Source: Erythrobacter sp. Alg231-14
GTDB taxonomy: Bacteria; Pseudomonadota; Alphaproteobacteria; Sphingomonadales; Sphingomonadaceae
Direction of reading: 5' to 3'
Length of the DNA: 64,000 bases
Assembly: GCF_900149685.1 (NCBI RefSeq)
Contig: NZ_LT702999.1
Coordinates: 3,067,734 to 3,131,733 of the forward strand
Shown one piece after another: positions 48,932 to 58,576 of this stretch. A program made the position numbers and the translations under genes. How positions within the stretch are numbered: the stretch's first letter is position 1; each line of letters starts with the position of its first letter. The notes beneath the pieces are model-generated. The model was not told where the DNA came from. It saw nothing but the letters and a program-made list of their open reading frames with translations, and did no database searches.

Positions 48932-49398
48932 TGGGGGCGCGCTGTTGAACCTTCACATGGTGATAAGAGGGCGCTTCCAATGCGCTCATTGCTAAAGCCG
49001 TGAAAGCCAGAGACTTGAAGTTCTCCGCCCAAAATCGGCTCGAGGATTATGGGTTCCATAATGAGGTCGCCATCAACGATCAATTGCATCGGTCTTGAAA
49101 CGTACCGCGTGGTCGCGTTTGCCAACCAAACACCGCCGGTTTCGGTCATGGTGACAAGCAATGCCGGTTGCGACGATTGCAGATCGGTTGTGATCACAAC
49201 TTTGGCGACATTGGCATCGCACATTTCAAGCCGATCGAAAGTCATCGACCCATCTTCGCTCGCTATTCGTAATTCCGCAGGGACCACCCGGGCAGAAGGC
49301 TTCAGGCCTTGTTCCTCACCGCAAGCAGACAAAGTCATCGTTAAGGGCATTATAAGCCCGACCAACACACCACCATTTCGAATGCGCGAAACGTTCAT
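48928..49398 (-). CDS. Lipoprotein resembling the SecD P1-head domain
   Basis: 156 residues. The signal PLTMTLSACGEE has a lipobox, so it is a lipid-anchored envelope protein. The end resembles the first periplasmic head subdomain of SecD: QLIVDGDLIMEPIILEPILGG followed by LQVSGFHGFSNERIGSALL, with the VDGxxxxxPxIxxPIxGG-x-xIxG pattern (I show only part). SecD helps pull proteins out of the translocon, but here the membrane part is missing, so this is a free-standing head of unknown role. It overlaps folB and the methyltransferase gene by four bases each. Confidence 0.7.
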   Translation of the reverse strand: MNVSRIRNGGVLVGLIMPLTMTLSACGEEQGLKPSARVVPAELRIASEDGSMTFDRLEMCDANVAKVVITTDLQSSQPALLVTMTETGGVWLANATTRYVSRPMQLIVDGDLIMEPIILEPILGGELQVSGFHGFSNERIGSALLSPCEGSTARPQ

Positions 49399-50294
49399 GC
49401 ATTGCTCCATCTGGCAAAGATCGCGGTGGGCAATAGGCGCCCTCCCTCCCCTTCTTCGCGAACGGCAATATCGCCATGTTCAATCGTGCCCGGCAAGTCT
49501 CTCAACGCCTCCTCGAGCAGTCCAGCGATCGATAGGCTGCTCATTCGAACAGCGTACACTGTGAGGAACAGAAACGCACTTTTATCGTCCAAAAGTTCGG
49601 CACAATCTCCGATAAGGGATGGCAACCCCTCTTCGATCCGCCATGTTTCGTTCTTGGGACCGCGACCAAATTTCGGCGGGTCCAATATGATGCCGTCATA
49701 CCGCTTTTCTCGGCGCACTTCGCGGGCCGTGAATTTCGCCGCATCATCAATCAGCCACCGGATTGGCCGGTCATCCATCTTCGACAAGGCGGCGTTATCG
49801 CGTGCCTGTGCTACCGATTTCTTGGATGCATCCACATGGGTCACTCGGCCAAAATCGCTTAGCGCAAGCGAGCCGAGCCCGGTGTAACCGAACATATTGA
49901 GCGTTTCGGCATCGGTGCGATCACCCAATTGATCGTGCATCCAATCCCAAACGACGGCCATATCGGGAAAGAATTGGAGGTGGCGAAACGGGGTCGGCAT
50001 CGCGGTGAACCGAACATCGTTCCACCCCAGCTCCCATCCGTCCGGCACCGAAGGATCCAAATTCCACCTGCCGCCGCCGTCTTCATCGGATCCCGGTACA
50101 AATTCACCCGATGCAGGCCATTGCGGCCCGTTTTCGCCCATCAATCGCGGGGTCCACATGGCCTGCGGTTCGGGTCGGATAAAGGAGTGCGGGCCAAACG
50201 CCTCATATTTGCGGCCCTGACCGCTATCGATCAATCGATAGGCATCCCATCCGGCGCATTCCATAACCACCGGTTGTTGGATCAACTCCGCCAT
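49395..50294 (-). CDS. Class I SAM-dependent methyltransferase (RlmI-like)
   Basis: 299 residues. A C-terminal Rossmann domain carries the SAM site LNMFGYTGLGSLAL near 130, VTHVDASKKSVAQARDNAAL and the catalytic strand DGIILDPPKFGRGP, the DPPxF motif of RNA m5C/RlmI-type enzymes. The N-terminal third (FGPHSFIRPEPQAMW) is not a typical PUA domain, so it may be a different rRNA or protein methyltransferase. The ATG at 50294 shares one base with the thrC stop (TGATG). Its own stop overlaps the SecD-like gene by four. Confidence 0.85.
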   Translation of the reverse strand: MAELIQQPVVMECAGWDAYRLIDSGQGRKYEAFGPHSFIRPEPQAMWTPRLMGENGPQWPASGEFVPGSDEDGGGRWNLDPSVPDGWELGWNDVRFTAMPTPFRHLQFFPDMAVVWDWMHDQLGDRTDAETLNMFGYTGLGSLALSDFGRVTHVDASKKSVAQARDNAALSKMDDRPIRWLIDDAAKFTAREVRREKRYDGIILDPPKFGRGPKNETWRIEEGLPSLIGDCAELLDDKSAFLFLTVYAVRMSSLSIAGLLEEALRDLPGTIEHGDIAVREEGEGGRLLPTAIFARWSNA

Positions 50295-51712
50295 CAGCTT
50301 GCGGAAGACGCCGCATTGCTAAGCACAAAGTCACGCGTGGTTTCATAATCGCCCGCTAGGGTTGTGAATTTCTCTTCACGCCCGAACAAGTCGCCCACGC
50401 GTGCGGGCAGAGCCGGTCGAACCCCCACGGCGCGTTCAACCGCATCCGGGAATTTCGCCGGATGAGCGGTGGCCAATGTAATGACCGGCGTAAGGGGATC
50501 GATAGAATCATCGTCAATGGCGGAATGCGCCGCGCTCAGGCCAACTGCCGTATGCGGGTCGATGATCTGACCACTGCTTTGATGAGCGATCTGCATGGCG
50601 CGCGCGGTTTGATCCTGATCGGCGCGGACCCCCATAAACAGATCGTGTGCGCCATTCCGCTGAGCATCGGTCAATGTCATGCTTTGCGTATCATCAAATC
50701 CGTGCATCTGCGCGGCCATGGCCGCGCCGTCGCGACCGCCCAGATCGAACAGGAGACGTTCGAAATTGGAACTGACCTGAATATCCATCGACGGTGTGAT
50801 CGTCGCCGTCACCCCGCGCGCGGAATAATCGCCGGTGGTCAAAGCGCGTTCCAGAATGTCATTGACGTTGGTGGCCACGACCAACCGATCAATCGGCAGT
50901 CCCATCTTCGCCGCGACATAACCTGCAAACACATCTCCGAAATTGCCGGTCGGCACGCTAAAGGCGACCTTGCGATCGGGGGCGCCCATTTGAAGCGCTG
51001 CGTAAAAATAATACACGACCTGAGCCATCAACCGGGCCCAGTTGATCGAATTTACCGCACCTAGGTTAAGCGTTTGATTGACGCTTGAGTCGGCAAACAT
51101 CCGCTTCACATGGCTTTGCGCATCGTCAAAGCTGCCGTCGATTGCGATGTTGTGGACATTGGGTGACCGCACCGTCGTCATTTGACGCCGCTGAACATCA
51201 CTCACCTTGCCTTCGGGGTGGAGCATGAAAATCTCAACCCGATCAAGGCCGGCAACCGCTCGAATGGCTGCGGAACCGGTATCCCCGCTTGTCGCGCCAA
51301 CAATCGTCAGCCGTTTGTCGCGCCGTTCCAAGAACGTTTCAAACAAGCGCCCCAACATTTGCAAGGCGACATCTTTGAACGCGAGCGTCGGGCCGTGGAA
51401 CAATTCAAGCAACCAGTTTTGCGTGTCCAATTGGACTAAGGGCGTAACCGCAGCGTGGCTAAAGGAACCGCCGTACACTTGGTTGCAGATATCACTCAGC
51501 TCTTGTTCGGTCAGGCTGTCGCCAACAAATGGCTTCATCACTTCGACCGCGACGGTCCAATAATCTTCGCCGCGCAGATCGCGAATTTGATCGGCAGTGA
51601 ATTTTGGCCATTCACGCGGAAGGTAAAGCCCCCCGTCCGAGGCAAGCCCGGCCAGAGTGACACCTTCAAAATCGAGTACGGGCGCGTCGCCCCTGGTGGA
51701 TACGTATTCCAT
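50294..51712 (-). CDS. thrC: Threonine synthase
   Basis: Makes threonine from O-phosphohomoserine with pyridoxal phosphate. 472 residues. The PLP Lys is in FHGPTLAFKDVALQML near 110, with VGATSGDTGSAAIRA and FSVPTGNFGDVFAGYVAA as phosphate-binding features; the last two with LDTQNWLLELFHG place it in the long class (ThrC type with N-terminal DGGLYLPREWP). Cytosolic. The ATG at 51712 is the first codon. Its neighbours are surf1 upstream after 115 bases and the methyltransferase downstream with one base shared. Confidence 0.95.
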   Translation of the reverse strand: MEYVSTRGDAPVLDFEGVTLAGLASDGGLYLPREWPKFTADQIRDLRGEDYWTVAVEVMKPFVGDSLTEQELSDICNQVYGGSFSHAAVTPLVQLDTQNWLLELFHGPTLAFKDVALQMLGRLFETFLERRDKRLTIVGATSGDTGSAAIRAVAGLDRVEIFMLHPEGKVSDVQRRQMTTVRSPNVHNIAIDGSFDDAQSHVKRMFADSSVNQTLNLGAVNSINWARLMAQVVYYFYAALQMGAPDRKVAFSVPTGNFGDVFAGYVAAKMGLPIDRLVVATNVNDILERALTTGDYSARGVTATITPSMDIQVSSNFERLLFDLGGRDGAAMAAQMHGFDDTQSMTLTDAQRNGAHDLFMGVRADQDQTARAMQIAHQSSGQIIDPHTAVGLSAAHSAIDDDSIDPLTPVITLATAHPAKFPDAVERAVGVRPALPARVGDLFGREEKFTTLAGDYETTRDFVLSNAASSAS

Positions 51713-51827
51713 AGTCTCTCGCGGTTAGCGCCGTGCGCGCTGCGGGGCAAGCAACGCTGGCTTAACCCATGCCCAGCTGGCCTTTGCCGTCGCTACGCAT
51801 CGGGCATGCTTGCTAAATTGGACGTTC

Positions 51828-52430
51828 TCAATCCCGCTTTGCCAATCGCGATCTGACGGCCAGCCAATAGATGATCAACGCGGTCAAAGCGAAGAAGAAC
51901 CATTGTCCCGCATAGGCAAGGTGGTTGTTGGGCAGATCGTTGGGGTCGGGTTTGGCAAGCGGTTCGAGACCGGCCAGAGATTCGCTGGCGATAATCTTGA
52001 AATGATCCCCCATCCTGACTGGAACTCCCTTAACCACGCCACCCGCGAAATTTGGATTGGTCGGAGAGGAGGACCATCCGACATCGGCGTACGTATGAGA
52101 TTCAGGTGGTGCATTATCTGTGAAGTCAGAACCCGGGACGATGTGACACAAATAGCGATGCGCAAAACCTGCTTGCCCTCGAGCATTTCGGCCGGCCACT
52201 GCCTTCCAATCGCTCGGTTCATCACATGTCAAATTGACGGGACGATAGACGACTTCGTCACTGCCGATGGTAATGTCGATCGTCTCTTGGACTTCGGCTT
52301 GATGCTCATATTCCGCTATTAAAGCCGCTTTCTCATCTGCGCGGCCCAATTGCCAAAACCCCAGCCACACCATCACACCGGCCGCAGCAAGGACGAGAAT
52401 GGTCGGAATGATAGGCAAGCGTTTCATCAT
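51828..52430 (-). CDS. SURF1-family cytochrome oxidase assembly protein
   Basis: 200 residues with two membrane helices at the ends (TILVLAAAGVMVWLGFWQLGR near 10-30 and WFFFALTALIIYWLAV near 175) and a periplasmic domain between them. The WLGFWQLGRADEK start is the family hallmark. SURF1 helps insert haem a into subunit I of the aa3 oxidase. Members usually have 230-250 aa, so this is a compact one. The start overlaps the DUF983 gene by four bases. Confidence 0.9.
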   Translation of the reverse strand: MMKRLPIIPTILVLAAAGVMVWLGFWQLGRADEKAALIAEYEHQAEVQETIDITIGSDEVVYRPVNLTCDEPSDWKAVAGRNARGQAGFAHRYLCHIVPGSDFTDNAPPESHTYADVGWSSSPTNPNFAGGVVKGVPVRMGDHFKIIASESLAGLEPLAKPDPNDLPNNHLAYAGQWFFFALTALIIYWLAVRSRLAKRD

Positions 52431-52807
52431 TCGGGGTTGGTCTCATGTTTGTTGTAAGCTGCATACAGCAAAGTGGTCTTGAAAAGCCGTAAGGCGCCGA
52501 TAACGCCAAACACAGTGATCGGTGCCCAAAACGCCGCCTGTAACCAGATCGGTGGACGAAATGTTGTTTCGATTCCAACGGCAATCAGCATCAGAACGAT
52601 CGCCAATAGCGCGGTGACAATACCGGCCAACCGGCCACCGCGTTCATGCGCGCCAAGATCCAACCCGCAATCCGAACAAGTGAGCGCAATCCGCGCCGGC
52701 GCCTCAAACAAGGTCTTTTCCCCGCAACGGGGACATAAACCCAAAAGGGCAGCCCGAGTAATCCCGGACTGCCCTTTGGTTTCATCAGGGCTTTCGCCCG
52801 TTTGCAT
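52427..52807 (-). CDS. DUF983 zinc-ribbon membrane protein
   Basis: 126 residues: a zinc ribbon of two CxxC pairs (GLCPRCGEK and LTCSDCGLD near 22-46) followed by two membrane helices (LAGIVTALLAIVLMLIAVG and WLQAAFWAPITVFGVIGAL). DUF983 proteins accompany cytochrome oxidase genes in alphaproteobacteria; their role is not established. The ATG at 52807 shares one base with the ctaE stop, and the stop overlaps surf1 by four bases. Confidence 0.88.
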   Translation of the reverse strand: MQTGESPDETKGQSGITRAALLGLCPRCGEKTLFEAPARIALTCSDCGLDLGAHERGGRLAGIVTALLAIVLMLIAVGIETTFRPPIWLQAAFWAPITVFGVIGALRLFKTTLLYAAYNKHETNPE

Positions 52808-53691
52808 CAGTGGACTTCGGCACCTGCACCGCCCCAGATGTAGACGGCGATGAAGAGGAAGAGCCACACGACATCAACGAAGTGCCAATACCACGCCGCC
52901 GCTTCGAAACCGAAATGCTGACGCGCGGTGAAGTGACCGATGTAAGCACGATACAGGCAAACAGCGAGGAAGATCGTACCGATCAACACGTGGAAGCCGT
53001 GGAAGCCAGTCGCCATGTAGAACGCCGAACTGTAGGTGTTTTGGCCAAACAGGAACGGCGCAACGCTGTACTCATATCCTTGGATGAAGCTGAACAATAC
53101 GCCCAGAGCAACCGTTGCCCAAAGACCTTGCTTCAACCCTTCGCGATCGCCGTGGATCAACGCGTGGTGCGCCCATGTTACGGTGGTGCCAGAGCACAAA
53201 AGGATCATGGTGTTGAGCAGAGGCAAGCTGAACGGATCGAGGACTTCCATCCCTTCGGGGACCAATGTTCCCGCAGCGGTTACGCCTTCGGTGATGAACA
53301 GGTTGGTCGTCGACTGGTCGGCGGTACCCGCATTGGAAACTTCCAACATGGCCGGGAATAGAGCGAAGTCAAAAAAGCTCCAGAACCAACCGACAAAGAA
53401 CATCACTTCGGACGCGATGAACAAGATCATGCCGTAGCGCATGTGAAGTTGCACCACCGGGGTGTGATCGCCGCGCTGCGCTTCGATGACGACGTTCTTG
53501 AACCAAAAGAAGAATGTCGCCAGCAACCCGGCAAGACCCGCCCAAATGACGACGCTGCTGGCTAGGCCAAACTGCTCTGGGTAAAAGCTAAGGACCATTC
53601 CAGATGTGAAGGTCAACGCGGAAAACGCGCCGAGCAGCGGCCAGATATCCGGCTCTAGAATGTGATAATCGTGGTTTACATTACCTGCCAT
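52807..53691 (-). CDS. ctaE: Cytochrome c oxidase subunit III
   Basis: 294-residue subunit with seven membrane helices, stabilising the catalytic core of the aa3 oxidase and feeding the D-channel. Typical stretches are HMRYGMILFIASEVMFFVGWFW (in part ASEVMFFVGWFW), TVTWAHHALIHGD, ATGFHGFHVLIGTIFL and the end EAAAWYWHFVDVVWLFLF. The ATG at 53691 precedes AGNVNHDYHILE; upstream codons to 53742 lie in the ctaG-ctaE gap. Confidence 0.97.
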   Translation of the reverse strand: MAGNVNHDYHILEPDIWPLLGAFSALTFTSGMVLSFYPEQFGLASSVVIWAGLAGLLATFFFWFKNVVIEAQRGDHTPVVQLHMRYGMILFIASEVMFFVGWFWSFFDFALFPAMLEVSNAGTADQSTTNLFITEGVTAAGTLVPEGMEVLDPFSLPLLNTMILLCSGTTVTWAHHALIHGDREGLKQGLWATVALGVLFSFIQGYEYSVAPFLFGQNTYSSAFYMATGFHGFHVLIGTIFLAVCLYRAYIGHFTARQHFGFEAAAWYWHFVDVVWLFLFIAVYIWGGAGAEVH

Positions 53692-53719
53692 GGTCGTCTT
53701 CCCGTCCCTAGGAACAAAT

Positions 53720-54328
53720 CTATTGCGAGCCGTCCAGAGCACTCAATACGGGCTCTTTCGTGCGGTGAAAAGTGTAGCTGAGCGTAATCTGTTCAATATC
53801 GCCAATCACATCGTCGTCCAAGATCGCTGGATCGACATAATACAGGACCGGCATCGTCACTTCTTGACCAGGCTCAAGCGTTTGCTCGGTGAAGCAAAAA
53901 CATTGAATTTTGTGAAAATAGATGCCCGCCTGCGCTGGCTCAACATTGAATGACGCTGTGCCGGTTACCGGCTGTGACGAATTGTTGCGCGCGACGTAGG
54001 TCGCGATATCGCGTTGGCCAATGCGAACCGTGTCTGTCGATTGCGACGGGTGAAAATCCCACGGCACATCGCGCGCGATCGAGCCATCGAACCGGATTGA
54101 AATTTCGCGAAAAGTGCCCGCAGCGGCGGCGCGTCCGGCATCCGCTTCGCTGGCCACTTGCGTCGTACCGCCAAATCCAGTTACCCGGCAAAACAGATCG
54201 TAGAGAGGTACGGACGCGTATCCGAGGCCCAACATCGCCAAAGCACCAAAGATTGCCATGGCGCCAGTCTGAACATTCTTACGCGCGGTATCTCCGTCAT
54301 GCGCAGAGCCGGTCAGTGTGTTCGCCAT
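53720..54328 (-). CDS. ctaG: Cytochrome c oxidase assembly protein CtaG (Cox11)
   Basis: Copper chaperone delivering Cu to the CuB site of subunit I. 202 residues: one N-terminal membrane helix (AMAIFGALAMLGLGYASVPL) and a periplasmic domain with the copper motif IQCFCFTEQTLEPG near 152, then VDPAILDDDVIGDIEQITLSYTF. The motif Cys pair is intact. ATG at 54328 is one base after the small gene stop. Confidence 0.95.
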   Translation of the reverse strand: MANTLTGSAHDGDTARKNVQTGAMAIFGALAMLGLGYASVPLYDLFCRVTGFGGTTQVASEADAGRAAAAGTFREISIRFDGSIARDVPWDFHPSQSTDTVRIGQRDIATYVARNNSSQPVTGTASFNVEPAQAGIYFHKIQCFCFTEQTLEPGQEVTMPVLYYVDPAILDDDVIGDIEQITLSYTFHRTKEPVLSALDGSQ

Positions 54329-54329
54329 C

Positions 54330-54455
54330 TTAGTCGCCCATCCTGACCATGGTGATCGCGTAAAACAGCACGACAAAAAACAACAACGTGCCGCCAACCA
54401 CTAGGTTGCGACTTTTCTGACGACGTTTGAATTCGGTTTCTTCTTCGGGTGTCAT
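54330..54455 (-). CDS. Small membrane protein between ctaB and ctaG (CoxF-like)
   Basis: A 41-residue gene too short for ordinary gene calling. It starts at the ATG at 54455, which overlaps the ctaB stop by four bases, and ends at the TAA at 54330-54332, one base before the ctaG ATG. The sequence begins [17 protein letters not shown] and continues as one membrane helix ([20 protein letters not shown]), ending RMGD. Small proteins of this lay-out sit at this place in many alphaproteobacterial oxidase clusters and are sometimes called CoxF; an assembly role is inferred. The tight spacing makes translation almost certain. Confidence 0.85.
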   Translation of the reverse strand: MTPEEETEFKRRQKSRNLVVGGTLLFFVVLFYAITMVRMGD

Positions 54456-55399
54456 ACGAACACTCCCGCCAATACACCGGGTCCAATAACCCCCTGAGCC
54501 GCCAAGATACGATCAGCGACCAAAGCAGCAAAAAGAGCAAACAGGTAGAAGATGCTGAATTTGAAAAGCAGCTTTTCCTGGGCCATCTGGTCGTCATCGC
54601 TGCGCACGCGCGTTCCAACGGGGACAGCCAAGGCGAAGAACAGCACCGACAGTACAACGGCAACCGAACCATAGACCCAGCTGGTCCCGCCAATGACCCA
54701 TGGAGCAATCGCCACAGGCGCCAACAGCACGGTGTAGGCAAGAATTTGACGGCGTGTGGATCGTTCGCCTGCGACAACAGGCATCATTGGGATGCCGACT
54801 TTGGCGTAATCCGATTTCATAAACAGCGCGAGCGCCCAGAAATGCGGCGGCGTCCACATAAAGATAATCGCGAACAGCAAGACCGGCATGGCCGTCACTT
54901 CACCCGTTACAGCAATCCAACCGATCAGTGGCGGAAATGCGCCAGACCCACCGCCAATAACAATGTTTTGCGGCGTGCGCGGCTTCAACCACATTGTGTA
55001 GACGACGGCGTAATAGACAATCGCGATCGTCAACATCGCGGCGGCCAACCATCCGATCGCAACCCCCATGAGGCCCACGGAAACCACCGACAAAAAGATT
55101 CCAAAATCTCGGGCGTCGTCGCGCCGCATCCGGCCATCGGGTAAAGGTCGGTTCGCGGTGCGAACCATGCCGGCGTCTATATCTGCTTCCCACCATTGGT
55201 TGATCACGGCCGAACCGCCCGCCCCCATGGCAATCGCAAGAATTGCGGTAAAACCAAGAATAGGATGGATTGAACCAGGTGCTGCCAAGAGCCCGCAAAT
55301 CGCGGTGAAAACCACCAACGTCATGACGCGCGGTTTGGTTAGCGTGAAGAAATCACGCCATTCCGTCGGCATCTTAGTCGTTTCAACAGCGGTGTTCAT
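54452..55399 (-). CDS. ctaB: Protohaem IX farnesyltransferase (haem O synthase)
   Basis: Adds the hydroxyethylfarnesyl group to haem b, making haem o for the oxidase. 315 residues, about nine membrane helices. The Asp-rich motif is [20 protein letters not shown] near 80, with [20 protein letters not shown] and [14 protein letters not shown]. No ctaA (haem A synthase) is present in the window. The ATG at 55399 begins [11 protein letters not shown]. The gap of 120 bases to ctaD includes an inverted repeat TCCCG/CGGGA. Confidence 0.96.
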   Translation of the reverse strand: MNTAVETTKMPTEWRDFFTLTKPRVMTLVVFTAICGLLAAPGSIHPILGFTAILAIAMGAGGSAVINQWWEADIDAGMVRTANRPLPDGRMRRDDARDFGIFLSVVSVGLMGVAIGWLAAAMLTIAIVYYAVVYTMWLKPRTPQNIVIGGGSGAFPPLIGWIAVTGEVTAMPVLLFAIIFMWTPPHFWALALFMKSDYAKVGIPMMPVVAGERSTRRQILAYTVLLAPVAIAPWVIGGTSWVYGSVAVVLSVLFFALAVPVGTRVRSDDDQMAQEKLLFKFSIFYLFALFAALVADRILAAQGVIGPGVLAGVFV

Positions 55400-55519
55400 A
55401 TCAACGCTTTAGCTCATCTTTCCATTCGCAAGAGAGCGCACCATCACAGCGCGCCCCCTCGTTTTTCGATTGTCACCGTCCCGATTAAATTCCGGGATCG
55501 ATCCGCATCCGTGCCGCGA

Positions 55520-57253
55520 TTAAGCGGTCGCGGCGCCATCCTTCGTTGAGGCGTGATCGTGGTAATCGTGGTGGTCTTCGATCACCGGCAGAGTCTCAAA
55601 CTGGTGGAATGGCGGAGGTGACGTCAAAGTCCACTCCAGCGTCGTTGCGCCTTCGCCCCATGGGTTGTTCGCCGCTTTCTTGCCCGCAGTGAATGCGTAC
55701 GCAAGATTGACGAAGAAGATCAGCATAGAAGCCGCCATAATGACGTAGCCGTAGGAGCTAACCTGATTCCAGAACGCGAACTGCTCTGGGAAATCGGGGT
55801 AGCGACGCGGCATACCGTTCATTCCCAAGAAGTGTTGCGGGAAGAAGATCACGTTCACCCCGATGAAGAACACCCAGAAGTGCAGGTGCGAAAGGAACTC
55901 AGAATGCATCCGACCGCTCATTTTCGGGAACCAGTAATAGAAACCGGCAAACAGCGAGAACACAGCGCCCATCGACAGCACGTAGTGGAAGTGGGCCACA
56001 ACGTAATAGGTGTCGTGAAGGTTATCATCGATACCGCCATTGGCCAGCACCACGCCGGTCACACCGCCAACGGTGAAGAGGAAGATGAAGCCAAGCGCCC
56101 AAACCATTGGCGATTTGAATTCCATCGAACCACCCCACATGGTCGCGATCCAGCTAAAGATCTTCACACCCGTGGGAACGGCGATCACCATCGTTGCGGC
56201 GGTGAAGTACATCTTCGTGTTCACGTCGAGGCCGACTGTGTACATGTGGTGCGCCCACACGACGAAGCCGACGACACCGATGGCAACCATCGCATAGGCC
56301 ATGCCGAGATAGCCAAACACAGGCTTACGACTGAAAGTTGCAACGATCTGAGAAACCATGCCGAAACCCGGCAGAATCATGATGTACACTTCGGGGTGCC
56401 CGAAGAACCAGAACAAGTGTTGGTAGAGGACAGGATCACCACCGCCGGCGGGATCAAAGAATGTCGTGCCGAAATTGCGGTCCGTCAAAAGCATCGTGAT
56501 CGCAGCGGCCAAGACCGGCAGCGCGAGCAAGAGCAGGAATGCGGTGACCAAAACCGACCACACGAACAACGGCATTTTGTGCAGGGTCATACCCGGCGCA
56601 CGCATGTTGAAGATGGTTGTGATGAAGTTGGTCGCCCCCAAGATGGAGCCAGCGCCCGCCAAGTGGAGCGAGAAGATTGCAAAATCGACCGATGGCCCCG
56701 GAGCATAGGTCGTGGAAAGCGGCGCATAGACCGTCCAACCGACGCCCGCACCCAAACCGTTGGCCGAACCCGGCACAAACATTGAGAACAGCAAGCTCAA
56801 GAAACCAACGACAGTCAGCCAGAACGAGATGTTGTTCATCCGTGGGAACGCCATGTCCGGCGCACCAATCATCAACGGTACGAACCAGTTACCAAAGCCG
56901 CCGATCATTGCCGGCATAACCATGAAGAAGACCATGATCAGACCGTGAGCCGTGATAAAGACGTTCCACATGTGACCAGCGGCGGCGATGTCGCCTTCCG
57001 CTGCACCAGCGAACCAGAACAGATATTGGATGCCCGGCTCAGCCAGTTCCAAACGCATGATACCGGAAATCGCGCCACCGATGATCCCTGCGACAATCGC
57101 AAAAATCAGATACAGCGTGCCGATATCCTTGTGGTTGGTTGACATGAACCAACGGGCGAAAAAGCCCGGCATGTGATCGCCATGATCGTCATGCGAATGA
57201 TCCCCGCCGTGACCTGCGGTTGGAGCGTCGAAACCTTCAGCTGTGGTGGCCAT
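55520..57253 (-). CDS. ctaD: Cytochrome c oxidase subunit I (aa3 type)
   Basis: Catalytic subunit with haem a, haem a3 and CuB, reducing O2 to water and pumping protons. 577 residues with twelve helices. Ligand segments are [16 protein letters not shown] (haem a His), [15 protein letters not shown] (CuB His cross-linked to Tyr), [11 protein letters not shown] (CuB His pair) and [15 protein letters not shown] (haem a3/a His). The Tyr and Glu of the K- and D-channels (GHPEVY, and [20 protein letters not shown] around the D start) are typical of type A1 enzymes. Confidence 0.98.
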   Translation of the reverse strand: MATTAEGFDAPTAGHGGDHSHDDHGDHMPGFFARWFMSTNHKDIGTLYLIFAIVAGIIGGAISGIMRLELAEPGIQYLFWFAGAAEGDIAAAGHMWNVFITAHGLIMVFFMVMPAMIGGFGNWFVPLMIGAPDMAFPRMNNISFWLTVVGFLSLLFSMFVPGSANGLGAGVGWTVYAPLSTTYAPGPSVDFAIFSLHLAGAGSILGATNFITTIFNMRAPGMTLHKMPLFVWSVLVTAFLLLLALPVLAAAITMLLTDRNFGTTFFDPAGGGDPVLYQHLFWFFGHPEVYIMILPGFGMVSQIVATFSRKPVFGYLGMAYAMVAIGVVGFVVWAHHMYTVGLDVNTKMYFTAATMVIAVPTGVKIFSWIATMWGGSMEFKSPMVWALGFIFLFTVGGVTGVVLANGGIDDNLHDTYYVVAHFHYVLSMGAVFSLFAGFYYWFPKMSGRMHSEFLSHLHFWVFFIGVNVIFFPQHFLGMNGMPRRYPDFPEQFAFWNQVSSYGYVIMAASMLIFFVNLAYAFTAGKKAANNPWGEGATTLEWTLTSPPPFHQFETLPVIEDHHDYHDHASTKDGAATA

Positions 57254-57313
57254 CGTTTGCGTCTCTTTGTTTCGGTTTAATCTGTGTTCTTAAATGCGTG
57301 TCGCTGCGATAAA

Positions 57314-58336
57314 TTACGCAGCGGGCTCTTCGGCGGCTTCGTCAGCGGGGGGAGCGTCTGTATCCGCTGCTTCAGCCGATACTTCGTCTTCGTCGCTTGG
57401 GATCGTTCCGCCTTCTGACAGAACCCACGCCTCGAAATCTTCCATCGGAACCGCTTCGACGGCGATGGGCATAAACCCGTGCAGAGCGCCGCAAAGTTCT
57501 GAACATTGGCCGTAATACACGCCTGGCTCTTCGATGACGAGCATGCGCTCATTCAAACGGCCCGGAACGGCGTCCTGTTTGAACCAAAGCGAAGGAACCG
57601 CAAATGCGTGAATAACGTCGGCCGCAGTGGTTTGAATGCGAAGCGGCACACCGACCGGAACAACCATCCGATTGTCCACTGCAAGCTGATGGTATTCACC
57701 ATTCGCCGCTGCTGCATCTTCGTCCAACATGTTGGAGATTACTTCGACATCGTGATCAGGGTATTCGTAGCCCCAATACCATTGGTACCCGACTGCCTTG
57801 ATCGTGATCGCATCGGCAGGCGGCGTTTCATATTGCCGCGCAAGCAATGTGATCGACGGAACGGCGATGATCACCAAAATAATAACAGGAACAATGGTCC
57901 AAACCACTTCGATCAACGTGTTGTGCGTTGTCTTGGATGGAACCGGATTGGCACGACGGTTGAAACGGAAACCGACATACAACAGCAATCCCAGCACGAA
58001 AATGCTGATCGCGGTGATGACCGGCATCAAAATCCAGTCGTGCATGAACAAGGCGTATTCGCCGTCTTTCGTATACTGATCTTGGAAAGTCATGCTCTTC
58101 AACGGATCATCGTAATACGATGTCGGCATGCCTTTGCCTTCGGTCGGCTCCAAGGGCGTGTAACCGCCCGGCTCAACCGGACCAGTTTCGGCATCAGCCG
58201 TCGCAGCGGATTGTTCAGCAACAACACCGTCTTGCGCAGCATCTTGCGCGATCGCCATCTGGGGCGATGCAACGGCTAGAACAGCCGCCATTAGCGCCAG
58301 AATTGAGAACTTCATGCGGGCAAAAGCCTGACCCAT
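57314..58336 (-). CDS. ctaC: Cytochrome c oxidase subunit II
   Basis: 340-residue subunit that takes electrons from cytochrome c through the CuA centre. A signal peptide (ILALMAAVLAVASPQMAIAQ) and two helices (VITAISIFVLGLLLYVGF and IVPVIILVIIAVPSITLL) precede the periplasmic cupredoxin domain. CuA ligands are in DVIHAFAVPSLWF and YYGQCSELCGALHGFMP, all present. An acidic tail (PSDEDEVSAEAADTD) follows. The ATG at 58336 is the first; a second at 58315, directly before the signal, is also possible. First gene of the long minus-strand run. Confidence 0.97.
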   Translation of the reverse strand: MGQAFARMKFSILALMAAVLAVASPQMAIAQDAAQDGVVAEQSAATADAETGPVEPGGYTPLEPTEGKGMPTSYYDDPLKSMTFQDQYTKDGEYALFMHDWILMPVITAISIFVLGLLLYVGFRFNRRANPVPSKTTHNTLIEVVWTIVPVIILVIIAVPSITLLARQYETPPADAITIKAVGYQWYWGYEYPDHDVEVISNMLDEDAAAANGEYHQLAVDNRMVVPVGVPLRIQTTAADVIHAFAVPSLWFKQDAVPGRLNERMLVIEEPGVYYGQCSELCGALHGFMPIAVEAVPMEDFEAWVLSEGGTIPSDEDEVSAEAADTDAPPADEAAEEPAA

Positions 58337-58576
58337 AATCGTGCCTAATCAGTTTTCGAATTTATCCCAAGTTGAACGCAAGTTAGCAAACTTTGCCGCC
58401 CCAATCGCCCAACGCGCCCATGGCATTTCTGCCAAAGTCGATTGCCCCATAGCCTCGCTTGCTCAGTGCCTCAAGCGGTTCTAGGGAGAAAATTATGCAA
58501 GGCTTCATGCCGTTGGCGCAATTGGCCTAGAGAATTGGGACCCACACGCCCTATATTTTGAGGAATTTTCAAGACG

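Noticed and set aside
55485..55515. TCCCG/CGGGA hairpin after ctaD as terminator
   Set aside because: The stem is only five pairs and no T run follows; at most an attenuating hairpin.
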